Origin: a virus
Direction: 5' to 3' (one strand)
DNA length: 64,000 nt
IMG/VR virus record: IMGVR_UViG_3300028654_000018
Coordinates: 1-64,000 of that record
Shown: positions 25,516-34,321 of the stretch, piece by piece
How the letters are laid out: each line of letters begins with the position of its first letter
Position numbering within the stretch: position 1 is the stretch's first letter
The notes under the pieces: model-generated
What the model was told of the DNA's origin: nothing
Databases searched by the model: none
Seen by the model: only the letters and a program-made list of their open reading frames with translations
Made by a program: the position numbers and the translations under genes

Positions 25516-26020
25516 TATTTTTCCTTTTCTTAGTTGGTAATCCATGTAATTTAGCAAATCCCACCGGCACATTTTTTGTTATATCATCATAAAAATATAA
25601 TGAGAAAAATGCATAATCAGCGGGGCATTTTGGGTATATTCTAAATGTGATTCTATTATAAAGACGACTACGATTTTTGATCTTTCTTATCTTTCTTATA
25701 TTAACTTCTATGCCAATTTCTTTCAATAATATTTTGAGGCCACAAATAGAAACATCGTGGTGGCCTGGCGCAGCGATAAAGCCATAATCGGCATACATAT
25801 CAATCATCTTAAATGGTTCTTGCGCAACACCTAAAGCAGACTTTGAATATAAAATAGGATATTTTGCCACGGCATAATCATCGCCACCATTTAATTTAAA
25901 TCGAAGAGTGAGATTCACCGTATATTTTTCTCTATCATAGAAAATGTCACGTGCTGTACTACACCAATTATCTCTAATCCATTTATCTGCTCGTTTGCTT
26001 TTTATCTTCACCAAATTCAT
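25502..26020 (-). CDS. DxAxF-tail family protein, 172 aa
   Basis: Tail RITFRIYPKCPADYAFFSLYFYDD followed by a basic extension (PTKKRKNNERD). Preceded by a helix and strands (LKILLKEIGIEVNIRKI). Largest of a three-gene run of this family between DNA polymerase and thyX. ATGA overlap upstream. Confidence 0.65.
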   Translation of the reverse strand: MNLVKIKSKRADKWIRDNWCSTARDIFYDREKYTVNLTLRFKLNGGDDYAVAKYPILYSKSALGVAQEPFKMIDMYADYGFIAAPGHHDVSICGLKILLKEIGIEVNIRKIRKIKNRSRLYNRITFRIYPKCPADYAFFSLYFYDDITKNVPVGFAKLHGLPTKKRKNNERD

Positions 26021-26397
26021 ATAATAAACTCGCTAAAATAAACCTGAAACATTGCTAATTCATCGACTGATGTAAACTCAATATAAAATCGTGATATATT
26101 GATTTTGTTTGGATCTTCATGCAAAATATAATCTTTGAATCCATATAATTCCATTTTCTTTTTTAACACTGCAATATCAAAATCATTATGCTGCGTGATG
26201 TGAACAGTTCCTTGATCATCAATTGTCATTTCCAGTGGAATACCGCCTCGACCAAATTCGCCCAATGGTATAAGATTTCTTATTTTAGCATCTATCTCAC
26301 GATATAAAATATAGTCAGATTTTTGATGCCAAAATACTTCTATATGTTCCCATGGACCTTCTAATTTGATTTTATTTTTTGTCGTGATTTTCTTCAT
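26017..26397 (-). CDS. DxAxF-tail family protein, 126 aa
   Basis: Tail SRFYIEFTSVDELAMFQVYFSEFI. The helix before it (AVLKKKMELYGFKDYIL) has the same L-x-x-x-G turn as other members. Coupled by ATGA overlaps to both neighbours. Confidence 0.65.
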   Translation of the reverse strand: MKKITTKNKIKLEGPWEHIEVFWHQKSDYILYREIDAKIRNLIPLGEFGRGGIPLEMTIDDQGTVHITQHNDFDIAVLKKKMELYGFKDYILHEDPNKINISRFYIEFTSVDELAMFQVYFSEFII

Positions 26398-26723
26398 TTA
26401 TATCCAGAAATCATTTCATTAAAGTATAGTTTAAAGACTGCGGCTTCTCCAGAATCTTCTATTGTATAAAGATACGTGCCCATCGATCTGCTTTTTTTAA
26501 TAGATACTAAGCCAAGTTCTTTTATTTTGCTTTCGACCATCATACAAAATGATTCTCCGCGGCAAGTAAAAGAATTATCGGTATAACTGGCAAGAGGTAA
26601 AGAATTTGATAGATATGTATTGACCCAATTTCCCGCTAGATAAACAAAAATTTGTCCAGTATTAGAATCGATATAATACTCTCCGTTTTTTGGATTTGGG
26701 GATTTTGAATAAATGCTCAACAT
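26394..26723 (-). CDS. DxAxF-tail family protein, 109 aa
   Basis: Start ATG at 26723 overlaps the DNA polymerase stop as TAATG. N-terminus NPKNGEYYIDSNTGQIFVYLAGNW looks like a separate small beta motif; tail TYLYTIEDSGEAAVFKLYFNEMI. Family member of unknown function. Confidence 0.7.
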   Translation of the reverse strand: MLSIYSKSPNPKNGEYYIDSNTGQIFVYLAGNWVNTYLSNSLPLASYTDNSFTCRGESFCMMVESKIKELGLVSIKKSRSMGTYLYTIEDSGEAAVFKLYFNEMISGYK

Positions 26724-29443
26724 TAACCCCACTCGAACAGATTTTCTAAAACTGCGCCTTCTTTAGAACGTGACAAATCCCAATTTAAAACTCCGATAAT
26801 ATTTTCAACTTTTTGATCAATGATTCCTTCTACCATAAGTTCTGTATCAAATGGAAGTGATGTAAACCATTCGGGCAAATTCATTTGATCGATTGGATAT
26901 GCGATTGAAGTCATTCCAAATGGATTATTTTTAAGCTTGCAAACAATTATCTTGGAACCATCTATGATTCGGATAGAATTAACATCCGTGTTCACTTCGC
27001 GCAACTTGTTCCAATTAAGTGATGCTCTAACATGCCCAGGAACAGTAATTGTCTTTCCATTTTCATCTTTGCCATTTTTAAATACGACAACATCATGATA
27101 GTGCTTTAAATTATTAACTCGCTTTGGCGAACCTTGCTCCCATGCTTTTAATTCTGCAAATTCTTTACGCATTTCTTTGATAAAGTCAACAGTTGCATCT
27201 TCATTGTATTTGTCAAGCACCATAATTAACATTTCTTCGAGTTTAGATTGCACCCATTCTGGCGTATCTGATCGCTCAGTTTCCATTCCCATGATCTTAA
27301 TTTCGCCTGGGCTTCCATTCGTATCTTTACGTTTACCTTCTTTATCATATACTAATGCCGCATAACGTTTTTTCTTAACGAACATTGCTCTCGTAGCGCA
27401 AATTTCTCTGCCGCATTTAATAACTTCGCCGTTTTCTAATGGAACATTATAATTTTTATGTAAAAAATCCGCAAATGTTGTGTTAACTTCATCTGTAACA
27501 GAGTCCGCCAATTCCACAAAAGATTCTTTAGTAATTTCAAATCCATTTTGCTTCAACACATCAATAACGGGTTTTAATGTAATGAAGGCTGAGTCTGTGT
27601 CACCATATGCTATGACATTTCCAAATTCATAATTTCCTGTTAGAATTTCATTTAGTTTGGACATCATGTGCCGTGTAATGCAACGTCCAGTTAAAGTGCA
27701 AGATTGACCCATGCGCTGATCAAAAAATCTTGATCCAGCATTCGTGACTGCGCCATATAATGAATTTAGCATGATCTTAACCACATATTGTCGCTTATCC
27801 CAATAATCTATTTCTTGTTTAACTTTGACAAGATCATGCGTCGTTGTCAATGATTCCTGTAGCTCTTTCTTCTTTGCTTGATACTCCTTACGTTCCGCAT
27901 ACCATCTCGCTAGAAGTCCTGGAATAATACCATCTATATCTGTTCTAAAAATAGTACCGTTAGCACTTATAAGCCAATTATTAGCTTTTATCTTCGACCA
28001 TATCTGTGCCGCAGTTAAATTTTGTTTTGTTCCATCATCTAAATCCAACGTTAATTCTACGGAAGACTGTTTTTGTATCTCTACTATCTCTGCTACTTGA
28101 AATACTCCGGCCCACTTATCTGTATTAGTTAAACCTTTGTTTCCTTTACTCTTTTTATGCGAAGTTTGACTTTCTGTTAAATCTTGACGAACTTGTCCAA
28201 TGATAGTTTCGGGACTCATATTCAATGCACGAAAAGTAGAAGGATATAGACTGTTAATATCTACCGATGCAACCCAGTCGTACATCCCAGGAACTGGAGT
28301 TAAAACAAACGCGCCGGCAATTTGTGTATCTTTGGCTTCTTCTTCATTATCAAATGATCTAATTCTACTTGGTACTACCATATTACGATTGTGCGCCTCA
28401 AGAATAATAGCATTGTCGGATAATGCTACTGCTCCCATCACAATAGGAAGTGGTACTAAATTTTCATGCGCGATAAAGTTTACCAAGTCGATGAACTTAT
28501 TTTTTTCATCAATCTTACGTAAAAGCTCAACGTCCTGACGAGAATATTCTATAAACTTTTCAAAATCATCATTATATAGTTGATCTAATGTACCCGAGTA
28601 TTGTGTTTTTGTTTCACCTACTTCAATTTGCCCGACATAATCTAAACGATAGCTCGGCAATTCATGATACGTATATTTTCGGTATAGTTCGAGATAATCT
28701 AGATGCAAACGTCCAGAAAATTCATATGAGTGAACAATTTCACCATACTTTTCGAATTCTTTTTGTCGTGGATATTGTTTCCATAATGACATACGTGCGG
28801 TATCTGCTTTGCCGCGAACTTTTTGAATACGATGCACAGTATATGGAACGTCGAATGCCGTTGAATTCCAGCCAGAAAATACATCGGCATCTTCTATGAG
28901 ATTTAAAAATATGTCTAGAAGTTGTGATTCAGACTCACACAGAATAGTATTTTCAAATTTGTTTGCGATTTGTCTAGCGTCGATTTCTTTCATTAACTTT
29001 GGTTTTAAAACAACTGTGTGTAACTGTTTAGTCCAAGATTGATAAACTGAAATTGCAGTAATCGGCATAAATGCTTCATCAGTAGATGAATATCCACGCA
29101 ATGGATCAAAATCTACTTCGATATCCCAGAGAGCTACATTAAGTGTGGGTTCTGCCGTACCTTTATAAAATTGTTCTAGGGATTTCATAATAGGCTTAAC
29201 ATCTGCTTCGAATGTTTTTCTTCCGGTACTTTGTATCGACGCAACTTCTTGCTTATATGCGGAGAAATTCCCCGTCTCATATTTTGAACATTTTATGCCA
29301 GATGTAGATTTATAAACGCCCGCTGGATCCTCAAAATAAAAGAAAAAATCCGGTTGGTGGCGCTTAATAACACGCTGGCCATTAACTCGTTCTGAAACAA
29401 GCATAACATTATTCTTTGAATCGTGATAGATATCTACGAACAC
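26723..29443 (-). CDS. 43: family B DNA polymerase gp43
   Basis: 906 aa (T4 gp43 is 898). Exonuclease motifs: LWDIEVDFD (Exo I), FSGWNSTAFDVPY (Exo II), YSRQDVELL (Exo III). Polymerase motifs: SVDINSLYPSTF (A), KIMLNSLYGA (B), YGDTDS (C). C-terminal NLFEWG is a likely clamp-binding peptide. All key acidic residues are present, so it should be a proofreading replicase. Followed on the same message by DxAxF-tail genes and thyX. Confidence 0.97.
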   Translation of the reverse strand: MFVDIYHDSKNNVMLVSERVNGQRVIKRHQPDFFFYFEDPAGVYKSTSGIKCSKYETGNFSAYKQEVASIQSTGRKTFEADVKPIMKSLEQFYKGTAEPTLNVALWDIEVDFDPLRGYSSTDEAFMPITAISVYQSWTKQLHTVVLKPKLMKEIDARQIANKFENTILCESESQLLDIFLNLIEDADVFSGWNSTAFDVPYTVHRIQKVRGKADTARMSLWKQYPRQKEFEKYGEIVHSYEFSGRLHLDYLELYRKYTYHELPSYRLDYVGQIEVGETKTQYSGTLDQLYNDDFEKFIEYSRQDVELLRKIDEKNKFIDLVNFIAHENLVPLPIVMGAVALSDNAIILEAHNRNMVVPSRIRSFDNEEEAKDTQIAGAFVLTPVPGMYDWVASVDINSLYPSTFRALNMSPETIIGQVRQDLTESQTSHKKSKGNKGLTNTDKWAGVFQVAEIVEIQKQSSVELTLDLDDGTKQNLTAAQIWSKIKANNWLISANGTIFRTDIDGIIPGLLARWYAERKEYQAKKKELQESLTTTHDLVKVKQEIDYWDKRQYVVKIMLNSLYGAVTNAGSRFFDQRMGQSCTLTGRCITRHMMSKLNEILTGNYEFGNVIAYGDTDSAFITLKPVIDVLKQNGFEITKESFVELADSVTDEVNTTFADFLHKNYNVPLENGEVIKCGREICATRAMFVKKKRYAALVYDKEGKRKDTNGSPGEIKIMGMETERSDTPEWVQSKLEEMLIMVLDKYNEDATVDFIKEMRKEFAELKAWEQGSPKRVNNLKHYHDVVVFKNGKDENGKTITVPGHVRASLNWNKLREVNTDVNSIRIIDGSKIIVCKLKNNPFGMTSIAYPIDQMNLPEWFTSLPFDTELMVEGIIDQKVENIIGVLNWDLSRSKEGAVLENLFEWG

Positions 29444-29505
29444 CGTGAATCCTTTTTGAAATTTATATATTATTATAGCAAAGAGATACTAAGAAGAGCA
29501 AATTT

Positions 29506-29637
29506 TTAATTGAAAATTAACTGTGGTATGTGAGAAATACCTACGGCAACAAATACGAAGAAACCGATGATAGTAACAATTATTGCTGCTCCTACTATAG
29601 TTGCTTCTGTATCTGATATTTCTTTAAAATTTTTCAT
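29506..29637 (-). CDS. 43-aa membrane peptide
   Basis: MKNFKEISDTEATIVG then one long membrane helix (AAIIVTIIGFFVFVAVGI). Its ATG overlaps the serC stop (ATGA). No function suggested. Confidence 0.6.
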   Translation of the reverse strand: MKNFKEISDTEATIVGAAIIVTIIGFFVFVAVGISHIPQLIFN

Positions 29638-30815
29638 AGCAATTCATAGTCGTGTAGTTTGATAACTTCTTTCATTGCCCAATCAAGCCATGTAGTCAAT
29701 ATAGCAATATCGTTACTTTCGACTGTTGGCCCGCACCAAATGCGAAATCCTGGTGGAGAACGCGCATAAGCATTGACATCAAAACCTACGCCTTCAATTT
29801 CTAATACCAATGATACCTTTTTACAAAATTCATGCTGCTCATCTACTGTTAACTTCTGCGTTAGCGGTCCTATCAATTTTAAACACACCGAAGTTGGCGA
29901 TCTAATACTTTTATCTTGGCAAAGAAAATCTAACCATGTAGAACTTTCTACCCACGCACTCAATATATTAAAATTTGACATGGTTCTATCATGAAGACCG
30001 CCAACACCACCAATACTTCTTGCCCACTCCATTGCATAAAGAACGTCTTCGACGCATAGCATAGACGGAGTATTAAGTGTTATACCGTCGAATATACCGA
30101 AATTAACAACACAGTTATCAGCTAAACGAAACACTTTTGGTATCGGCCACGTGGGTTTATGTGTTTCTAAGCGTTCGATTGCCCTCGGAGATAAAACTAA
30201 AATTCCATGCGCTGCTTCGCCTCCTAAAACTTTCTGCCAACTAAATGTAGTTGCATCTAGTTTGTTCCATGGCATTTTTATTGCGCCTGCTGATGATACA
30301 GCATCACATATGACTAATCCTGTGCGATCATCAGAAATCCAGTCGGCATTCGGTACCATAACACCGGATGATGTTCCATTCCATGTAAACACAATGTCGT
30401 TATTTGGATTTGCTTTAGACAAATCTGATATTTTACCGCGATTTTCTAATTCTAATTCATAACTGTTAACTTTTAGTGATGATAATTGATTAACACAATC
30501 TTGCCTCCAAATATGACCGAAAGCTTCCCATGCAAACACATCAACTTCTCTAGGGCCAAGCAATGACCAAAGAGCAGCTTCTACCGTTCCTGTATCTGAT
30601 CCAGGTATAATTCCGATATGATAGTTGCTCGGAATATCTAGCAATTCACGTGTCTCATCGATAACTTGTTTTAATTTATCTCTACCTAATTTTGAACGAT
30701 GCGAGCGTCCGAGTGCAGCCGTCTTTAAAATTTCATCTGAAAATCCAGGATGTTTGTTACACGGCCCACAAGAAAAATTCGGAGATGATGGTTTAATAGT
30801 TGGTTTAGTTGTCAT
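29634..30815 (-). CDS. serC: phosphoserine aminotransferase SerC, alphaproteobacterial type
   Basis: 393 aa. NFSCGPCNKHPGF, ALGRSHRSKLGR, GSDTGTVEAALWSLLG, TWNGTSSGVMVPNADWI and the PLP-lysine loop FSWQKVLGGEAAHGILVLSP follow the roughly 390-residue SerC of Rhizobiales and relatives almost block for block. It makes 3-phosphoserine from 3-phosphohydroxypyruvate and glutamate, feeding serine, glycine and one-carbon pools, and can serve pyridoxal phosphate synthesis. Catalytic lysine is intact. Rare in phages; probably acquired from a host. Confidence 0.93.
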   Translation of the reverse strand: MTTKPTIKPSSPNFSCGPCNKHPGFSDEILKTAALGRSHRSKLGRDKLKQVIDETRELLDIPSNYHIGIIPGSDTGTVEAALWSLLGPREVDVFAWEAFGHIWRQDCVNQLSSLKVNSYELELENRGKISDLSKANPNNDIVFTWNGTSSGVMVPNADWISDDRTGLVICDAVSSAGAIKMPWNKLDATTFSWQKVLGGEAAHGILVLSPRAIERLETHKPTWPIPKVFRLADNCVVNFGIFDGITLNTPSMLCVEDVLYAMEWARSIGGVGGLHDRTMSNFNILSAWVESSTWLDFLCQDKSIRSPTSVCLKLIGPLTQKLTVDEQHEFCKKVSLVLEIEGVGFDVNAYARSPPGFRIWCGPTVESNDIAILTTWLDWAMKEVIKLHDYELL

Positions 30816-31317
30816 TTTTCAAACTCTCCCAATAAAATTGAAATGTTGCTTTATCTTCTACGCTGTCAAAAATTAGTTTCACCTCATCAGAATCAATATT
30901 TGGGATTACACGGCGCTTTGATGGGAATATGTGCCACTTAACTGTTGGCTGTGCATCAACTGATATATTATGTTCCGTCAATATACTATAGATTAGTAAT
31001 CCTTCATTAAAAGATACAGATTTTATTATCATTTCATTGTCCGTACAAATGAGATGATTTTTATTTTCAATCTCATAGAATGGTATATCTTCTCTTATTC
31101 CATCTAAAATATCTACTATAATAGTATAGAACATAGTCAAGATAGAAATGCCAATTCCCAAAACTGTAATAGGGAAAAAAACTATCAATGCTACGCCATT
31201 CAATATTCCCCGATCCGTAACAGCAGTAAAAAGATACGCCATAATAAGAATAATTACGGCAGATGCGGCGGCACCATAATAAAACATCGCGGGAATATTG
31301 CTAAAAAATTCAAACAT
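30805..31317 (-). CDS. membrane-anchored DxAxF-tail protein, 170 aa
   Basis: Two N-terminal membrane spans (AAASAVIILIMAYLFTAV and GVALIVFFPITVLGIGISILTMFY) lead to a cytoplasmic domain ending SDEVKLIFDSVEDKATFQFYWESL. It is the only clear membrane-tethered member of the family. It overlaps serC by 11 nt and mazG by 8 nt. Confidence 0.7.
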   Translation of the reverse strand: MFEFFSNIPAMFYYGAAASAVIILIMAYLFTAVTDRGILNGVALIVFFPITVLGIGISILTMFYTIIVDILDGIREDIPFYEIENKNHLICTDNEMIIKSVSFNEGLLIYSILTEHNISVDAQPTVKWHIFPSKRRVIPNIDSDEVKLIFDSVEDKATFQFYWESLKNDN

Positions 31318-31651
31318 CGTCGGATTTCCTCACTTCACTATTTTGAACAGTGAAACCAGTCGGATATCTTGCAGTAAGCTTATCTATATTACACTGAATA
31401 ACTTCTTCGAGTGTAACATCAAGAGCAATAGCTGCCACTGCCGCATAGAATAAAACATCGCCTAATTCTTTTTTAAGATGTTCTTTGTCTAGTGTCTTGC
31501 CCTGATACAAAACTTTTTTATTATGTTCTGAGAATTCTGCGGCTTCACCATTGAGACCATAGCAGGCAGTTCCCAGCGGATCTTTTATTGATGCTGGAGA
31601 TAAACGTGATCTTACAAATTCGACGTAATCTACTAGAAAATTATCAGTCAC
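31310..31651 (-). CDS. MazG-like nucleotide pyrophosphohydrolase
   Basis: 113 aa. YGLNGEAAEFSEHNKK and LKKELGDVLFYAAVAAIALDVTLEEVIQCNIDKL give the ExxE...ExxD metal-binding helices of the all-alpha NTP pyrophosphatase fold. Phage MazG proteins hydrolyse dNTPs or modulate alarmone levels. Coupled to its neighbours. Confidence 0.85.
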   Translation of the reverse strand: MTDNFLVDYVEFVRSRLSPASIKDPLGTACYGLNGEAAEFSEHNKKVLYQGKTLDKEHLKKELGDVLFYAAVAAIALDVTLEEVIQCNIDKLTARYPTGFTVQNSEVRKSDDV

Positions 31652-31661
31652 GATTATCCTT

Positions 31662-32030
31662 CTATTTTTGTGTTTTCAAAAAAGCAATAATATCTGCACG
31701 TTTTTGTGCATCACTAATACTAAAGTTCATTCTTTGTCCTGGTATAAAACTAGCAGGACTTGTCAACCACTTATCTAAATTTTCTTCGGTCCAAATAACA
31801 GTAGAATTTTTCAAAGCATTAGAATAGGTAAATCCTTGCGCTGATCCTACTTTACGTCCATACACTCCGGCTAAATTCGGCCCAACTCTATTTGACGTTA
31901 GTGAATGACATGCCGTACAATGATGCTCAAATAGCGACTCACCATTACTCGCATCTCCGACCAAATTATCCGCAAATGCTGCATTGCTAAAAAGAAAAAG
32001 ACATGCAGTTGCAAAGATAATTTTTTTCAT
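31662..32030 (-). CDS. exported class I cytochrome c
   Basis: 122 aa. Signal peptide MKKIIFATACLFLFSNAAFA, then CTACH haem-binding site, VGPNLAGVYGRKVG, and the likely axial Met in IPGQRMNF; the order and spacing match alphaproteobacterial and mitochondrial cytochrome c. After export it would need the host Ccm system for haem attachment. The predicted role is electron transfer in the periplasm, to keep respiration going in infection or to reroute it. A complete, apparently functional cytochrome c in a phage is unusual. Confidence 0.92.
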   Translation of the reverse strand: MKKIIFATACLFLFSNAAFADNLVGDASNGESLFEHHCTACHSLTSNRVGPNLAGVYGRKVGSAQGFTYSNALKNSTVIWTEENLDKWLTSPASFIPGQRMNFSISDAQKRADIIAFLKTQK

Positions 32031-32305
32031 ATCGTCCCACGTGTTGGCTGATCCGAATAATTAGCAATGAAATCTTTTAGAATTTCAACGATAAATGCGT
32101 TTAATGTTATATCGCGTTTATGAGCTTCTAATGCCAGAAACAAAATTTCGTCAGTTGATAGATCGAGTTCTATTGTTGACATAGTTTCTGTTTCATGAAG
32201 CATAGATTTCGGAGATTCAGGACGTTCTGTAATTTGCGACTCATGCGGATTTTGTCCACCCTTATTGACATAGCCGCCTAGTTGATCATTAGTTGATATA
32301 GTCAT
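32027..32305 (-). CDS. ribbon-helix-helix-like protein, 92 aa
   Basis: ATG at 32305. After an unstructured N-terminus, STIELDLSTDEILFLALEAHKRDITLNAFIVEIL gives strand-helix-turn-helix of the Arc/CopG type. Likely a DNA-binding dimer. Overlaps the cytochrome gene by 4 nt; could regulate it or the operon. Confidence 0.65.
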   Translation of the reverse strand: MTISTNDQLGGYVNKGGQNPHESQITERPESPKSMLHETETMSTIELDLSTDEILFLALEAHKRDITLNAFIVEILKDFIANYSDQPTRGTI

Positions 32306-32315
32306 ATTTTCTCTC

Positions 32316-32459
32316 TTAGATTTTTTTATTAATAACAAAAAGACTTATGGTAATAACACCAATACTGCCAAGAATTCCAGCGGCATCGTGTGCATAAACA
32401 CTTAGTACTCCGGCAACTATGCCCAAAACTAAAGCCAAATTTAAGATTTTATTTTTCAT
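32316..32459 (-). CDS. 47-aa two-span membrane peptide
   Basis: Two hydrophobic segments (ILNLALVLGIVAGVLSV and GILGSIGVITISLFVI). AGGAGAG ribosome binding site precedes ATG at 32459. Unknown. Confidence 0.6.
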   Translation of the reverse strand: MKNKILNLALVLGIVAGVLSVYAHDAAGILGSIGVITISLFVINKKI

Positions 32460-32479
32460 GTTTTCTCTCCTGTTGATTA

Positions 32480-32734
32480 TTACGATTTCTTCCCACCTGC
32501 AACCAAAACTTCTTCAACTTCGGTCATGCTGTTCTGCATTTCTGGCAAATTTCTCTTATGTGCTACTTTGATAGCGCGATTGATGACAGAAGGCTTGACT
32601 TCAATCTGTTCTGAAAGTGCCTTCACATCTTCCTTTAGACTTTCCTTAAGTTCTTGAATTTGTTGAAGAACATTGACGCCCTCTTCGAGAACATGTTTGA
32701 TCATTGCCTTTTCTTCTGCTGATAAATTACGCAT
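32480..32734 (-). CDS. dsbA: DsbA-like double-strand DNA-binding transcription factor
   Basis: 84 aa (T4 DsbA is 89). Helical, with VINRAIKVAHKRN...TEVEEVL aligning to the FNRLLALYHKDN...TEEVVEL region of T4 DsbA. That protein binds near late promoters. The candidate late boxes in this window fit its presence. Confidence 0.7.
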   Translation of the reverse strand: MRNLSAEEKAMIKHVLEEGVNVLQQIQELKESLKEDVKALSEQIEVKPSVINRAIKVAHKRNLPEMQNSMTEVEEVLVAGGKKS

Positions 32735-32805
32735 AGATTATACCTCAGTTAAGTTTATGAAATGTTAATAATTTTATTATAGACGGATGAATTTAAAAAC
32801 TCAAA

Positions 32806-32922
32806 TTATTTTTCTTGGCGGGCGTCAAATACTTCATATGCCAAATATAAAATAATGCCAATTGCCGCAACAAATATAGTGCAAATACCGACATCTTTTA
32901 AAAAATCATAGATTACTTGCAT
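32806..32922 (-). CDS. 38-aa membrane peptide
   Basis: The third codon ATG at 32922 sits 7 nt after GAGGAG and is the likely start. One membrane span (GICTIFVAAIGIILYLAY). Overlaps the 58-aa gene upstream. Confidence 0.55.
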   Translation of the reverse strand: MQVIYDFLKDVGICTIFVAAIGIILYLAYEVFDARQEK

Positions 32923-33082
32923 TGTCATCTCCTCTGGTAACAAAAACAAATGTTATAATAGCTAAAATCATTACATCAACAGAAAGAAGTGGATATTTTG
33001 CGATCATATCAAAATAAATCCAAGCCCATAATGATGCTGCTACCATCAATACGATAAATGTTTTTCTGGTAAAATTGAACAT
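32906..33082 (-). CDS. 58-aa two-span membrane protein
   Basis: Two hydrophobic stretches (FIVLMVAASLWAWIYF and VDVMILAIITFVFVT). Starts directly after the TAA of the 141-aa gene. Unknown role. Confidence 0.6.
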   Translation of the reverse strand: MFNFTRKTFIVLMVAASLWAWIYFDMIAKYPLLSVDVMILAIITFVFVTRGDDNASNL

Positions 33083-33508
33083 TTACAACCACAAATTACG
33101 ATAGTGTTTTATGAAAGAATCCATGCCCTCTTCGATCATACGTTCTGCTCTGTGACTTCTATTATCTAATTTATAATATTTTTCATCATCTGCGATTAGT
33201 TCAAACGCCGCTATCATTTTGGCGACTTCTCTTTCCCATTGCTTTGCTGTAAGCTGCGATGGATGACTATTCATCTTAGTTTTAAAATATTTTAGACGGG
33301 GAAGCATATATTTTGCGAAACTTTGGTCTAAAGCCCACGTATCAGACGGATTAAATCCTAGACGCGCACGATGCACAGTACAATTCATGCATGAACGATA
33401 GAACATTCGCACATTACTGCGATAATATCTTACATCCCAACAAAATTCTTCCCATCTATACAAGAGATATTCGAGTACAATTTTCTTTTTTTCTGAGAAA
33501 TTAATCAT
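33083..33508 (-). CDS. conserved phage hypothetical, 141 aa
   Basis: Helical protein with DTWALDQSFAKYMLPRLKYFK and EWEREVAKMIAAFEL-like pattern (here QWEREVAKMIAAFELI), which I recognise as common in large phages without known function. Own promoter at 33515-33543. Confidence 0.75.
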   Translation of the reverse strand: MINFSEKKKIVLEYLLYRWEEFCWDVRYYRSNVRMFYRSCMNCTVHRARLGFNPSDTWALDQSFAKYMLPRLKYFKTKMNSHPSQLTAKQWEREVAKMIAAFELIADDEKYYKLDNRSHRAERMIEEGMDSFIKHYRNLWL

Positions 33509-33514
33509 AGTAAT

Positions 33515-33543
33515 ACTATAATCCTAAATGATTTGGAAGTCAA
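33515..33543 (-). promoter_or_regulatory. sigma70-type promoter
   Basis: TTGACT (33538-33543), 17-nt spacer, TATAGT (33515-33520). The -10 box ends 6 nt before the ATG at 33508, so the transcript would be nearly leaderless unless initiation is shifted. Confidence 0.5.
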
Positions 33544-33564
33544 TAATTAGTACGAAGTCGATAT

Positions 33565-33921
33565 TTAAATGAACTTGGTCAGAAGTGTAATGAACGTCAA
33601 AAGTTGAATCACCATAATAATGACCGGCATTATTGGGAACAATCTAAAAACGATATAAAAATCTGTCCAGGAACAGACTTGAAAAAAGTTAATCAATGCC
33701 TCGATTTGTTCAGGTTTAATATCATAGCTGTTATTAGAGATACCGGCAAACTTCATCCCCGATAATATAATGCGTATAAATTCTTTATCATATTTGGCAT
33801 TATTCGGATTACAAAAAGAAGCAATAGGAACTGTCTTTTTACGTGTTGATGCATCTCTACCAAAAACGGTATTAATTTTATGCTTCAATAAACGAATATG
33901 TTGCTGACGTGTGAAGATCAT
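33565..33921 (-). CDS. hypothetical protein with C-terminal membrane span, 118 aa
   Basis: Basic soluble N-terminus and a C-terminal hydrophobic anchor (FPIMPVIIMVIQLLTFITLL), a tail-anchored layout. Unknown function. Confidence 0.65.
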   Translation of the reverse strand: MIFTRQQHIRLLKHKINTVFGRDASTRKKTVPIASFCNPNNAKYDKEFIRIILSGMKFAGISNNSYDIKPEQIEALINFFQVCSWTDFYIVFRLFPIMPVIIMVIQLLTFITLLTKFI

Positions 33922-33925
33922 ATTA

Positions 33926-34321
33926 TTATTTTACACAATGCTGTGAATAATGTAAAATAAAAAATGCATAATCTGCATCAGAATTAAATGTAATTTTATA
34001 TGCTCGTTTGGTCTCAATATGTACGGCATCGGTTATTTTATTATACTCGATTTTTTTAGCCTTCACTTTCATACCGAGAACATTAAATCTACGACGAAGA
34101 CACCGCATAAAAGAATATGAATCTATCATAGCTAATTCATCGTTCGTTGATGCAAAAATTAATGTATTTTCTTCTTTTGTAAAATGAAAGCACTTATCAT
34201 CTTCTAATACCAACGTTCCATCATGACGAAATATTCCGTTGGTAACTTCATATAGAATATCATTATTGGGATCGTATTGCCAATTGACTCCACTTTTAGC
34301 CGTAAAAAGAATATGTTCCAT
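33926..34321 (-). CDS. DxAxF-tail family protein, 131 aa
   Basis: ATG at 34321 overlaps the RNA ligase stop by one base. The tail AYKITFNSDADYAFFILHYS is nearly the same as the one at 55238 (FTDDADYSFFKLRF). The N-terminal half is a beta-rich domain. Confidence 0.7.
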   Translation of the reverse strand: MEHILFTAKSGVNWQYDPNNDILYEVTNGIFRHDGTLVLEDDKCFHFTKEENTLIFASTNDELAMIDSYSFMRCLRRRFNVLGMKVKAKKIEYNKITDAVHIETKRAYKITFNSDADYAFFILHYSQHCVK

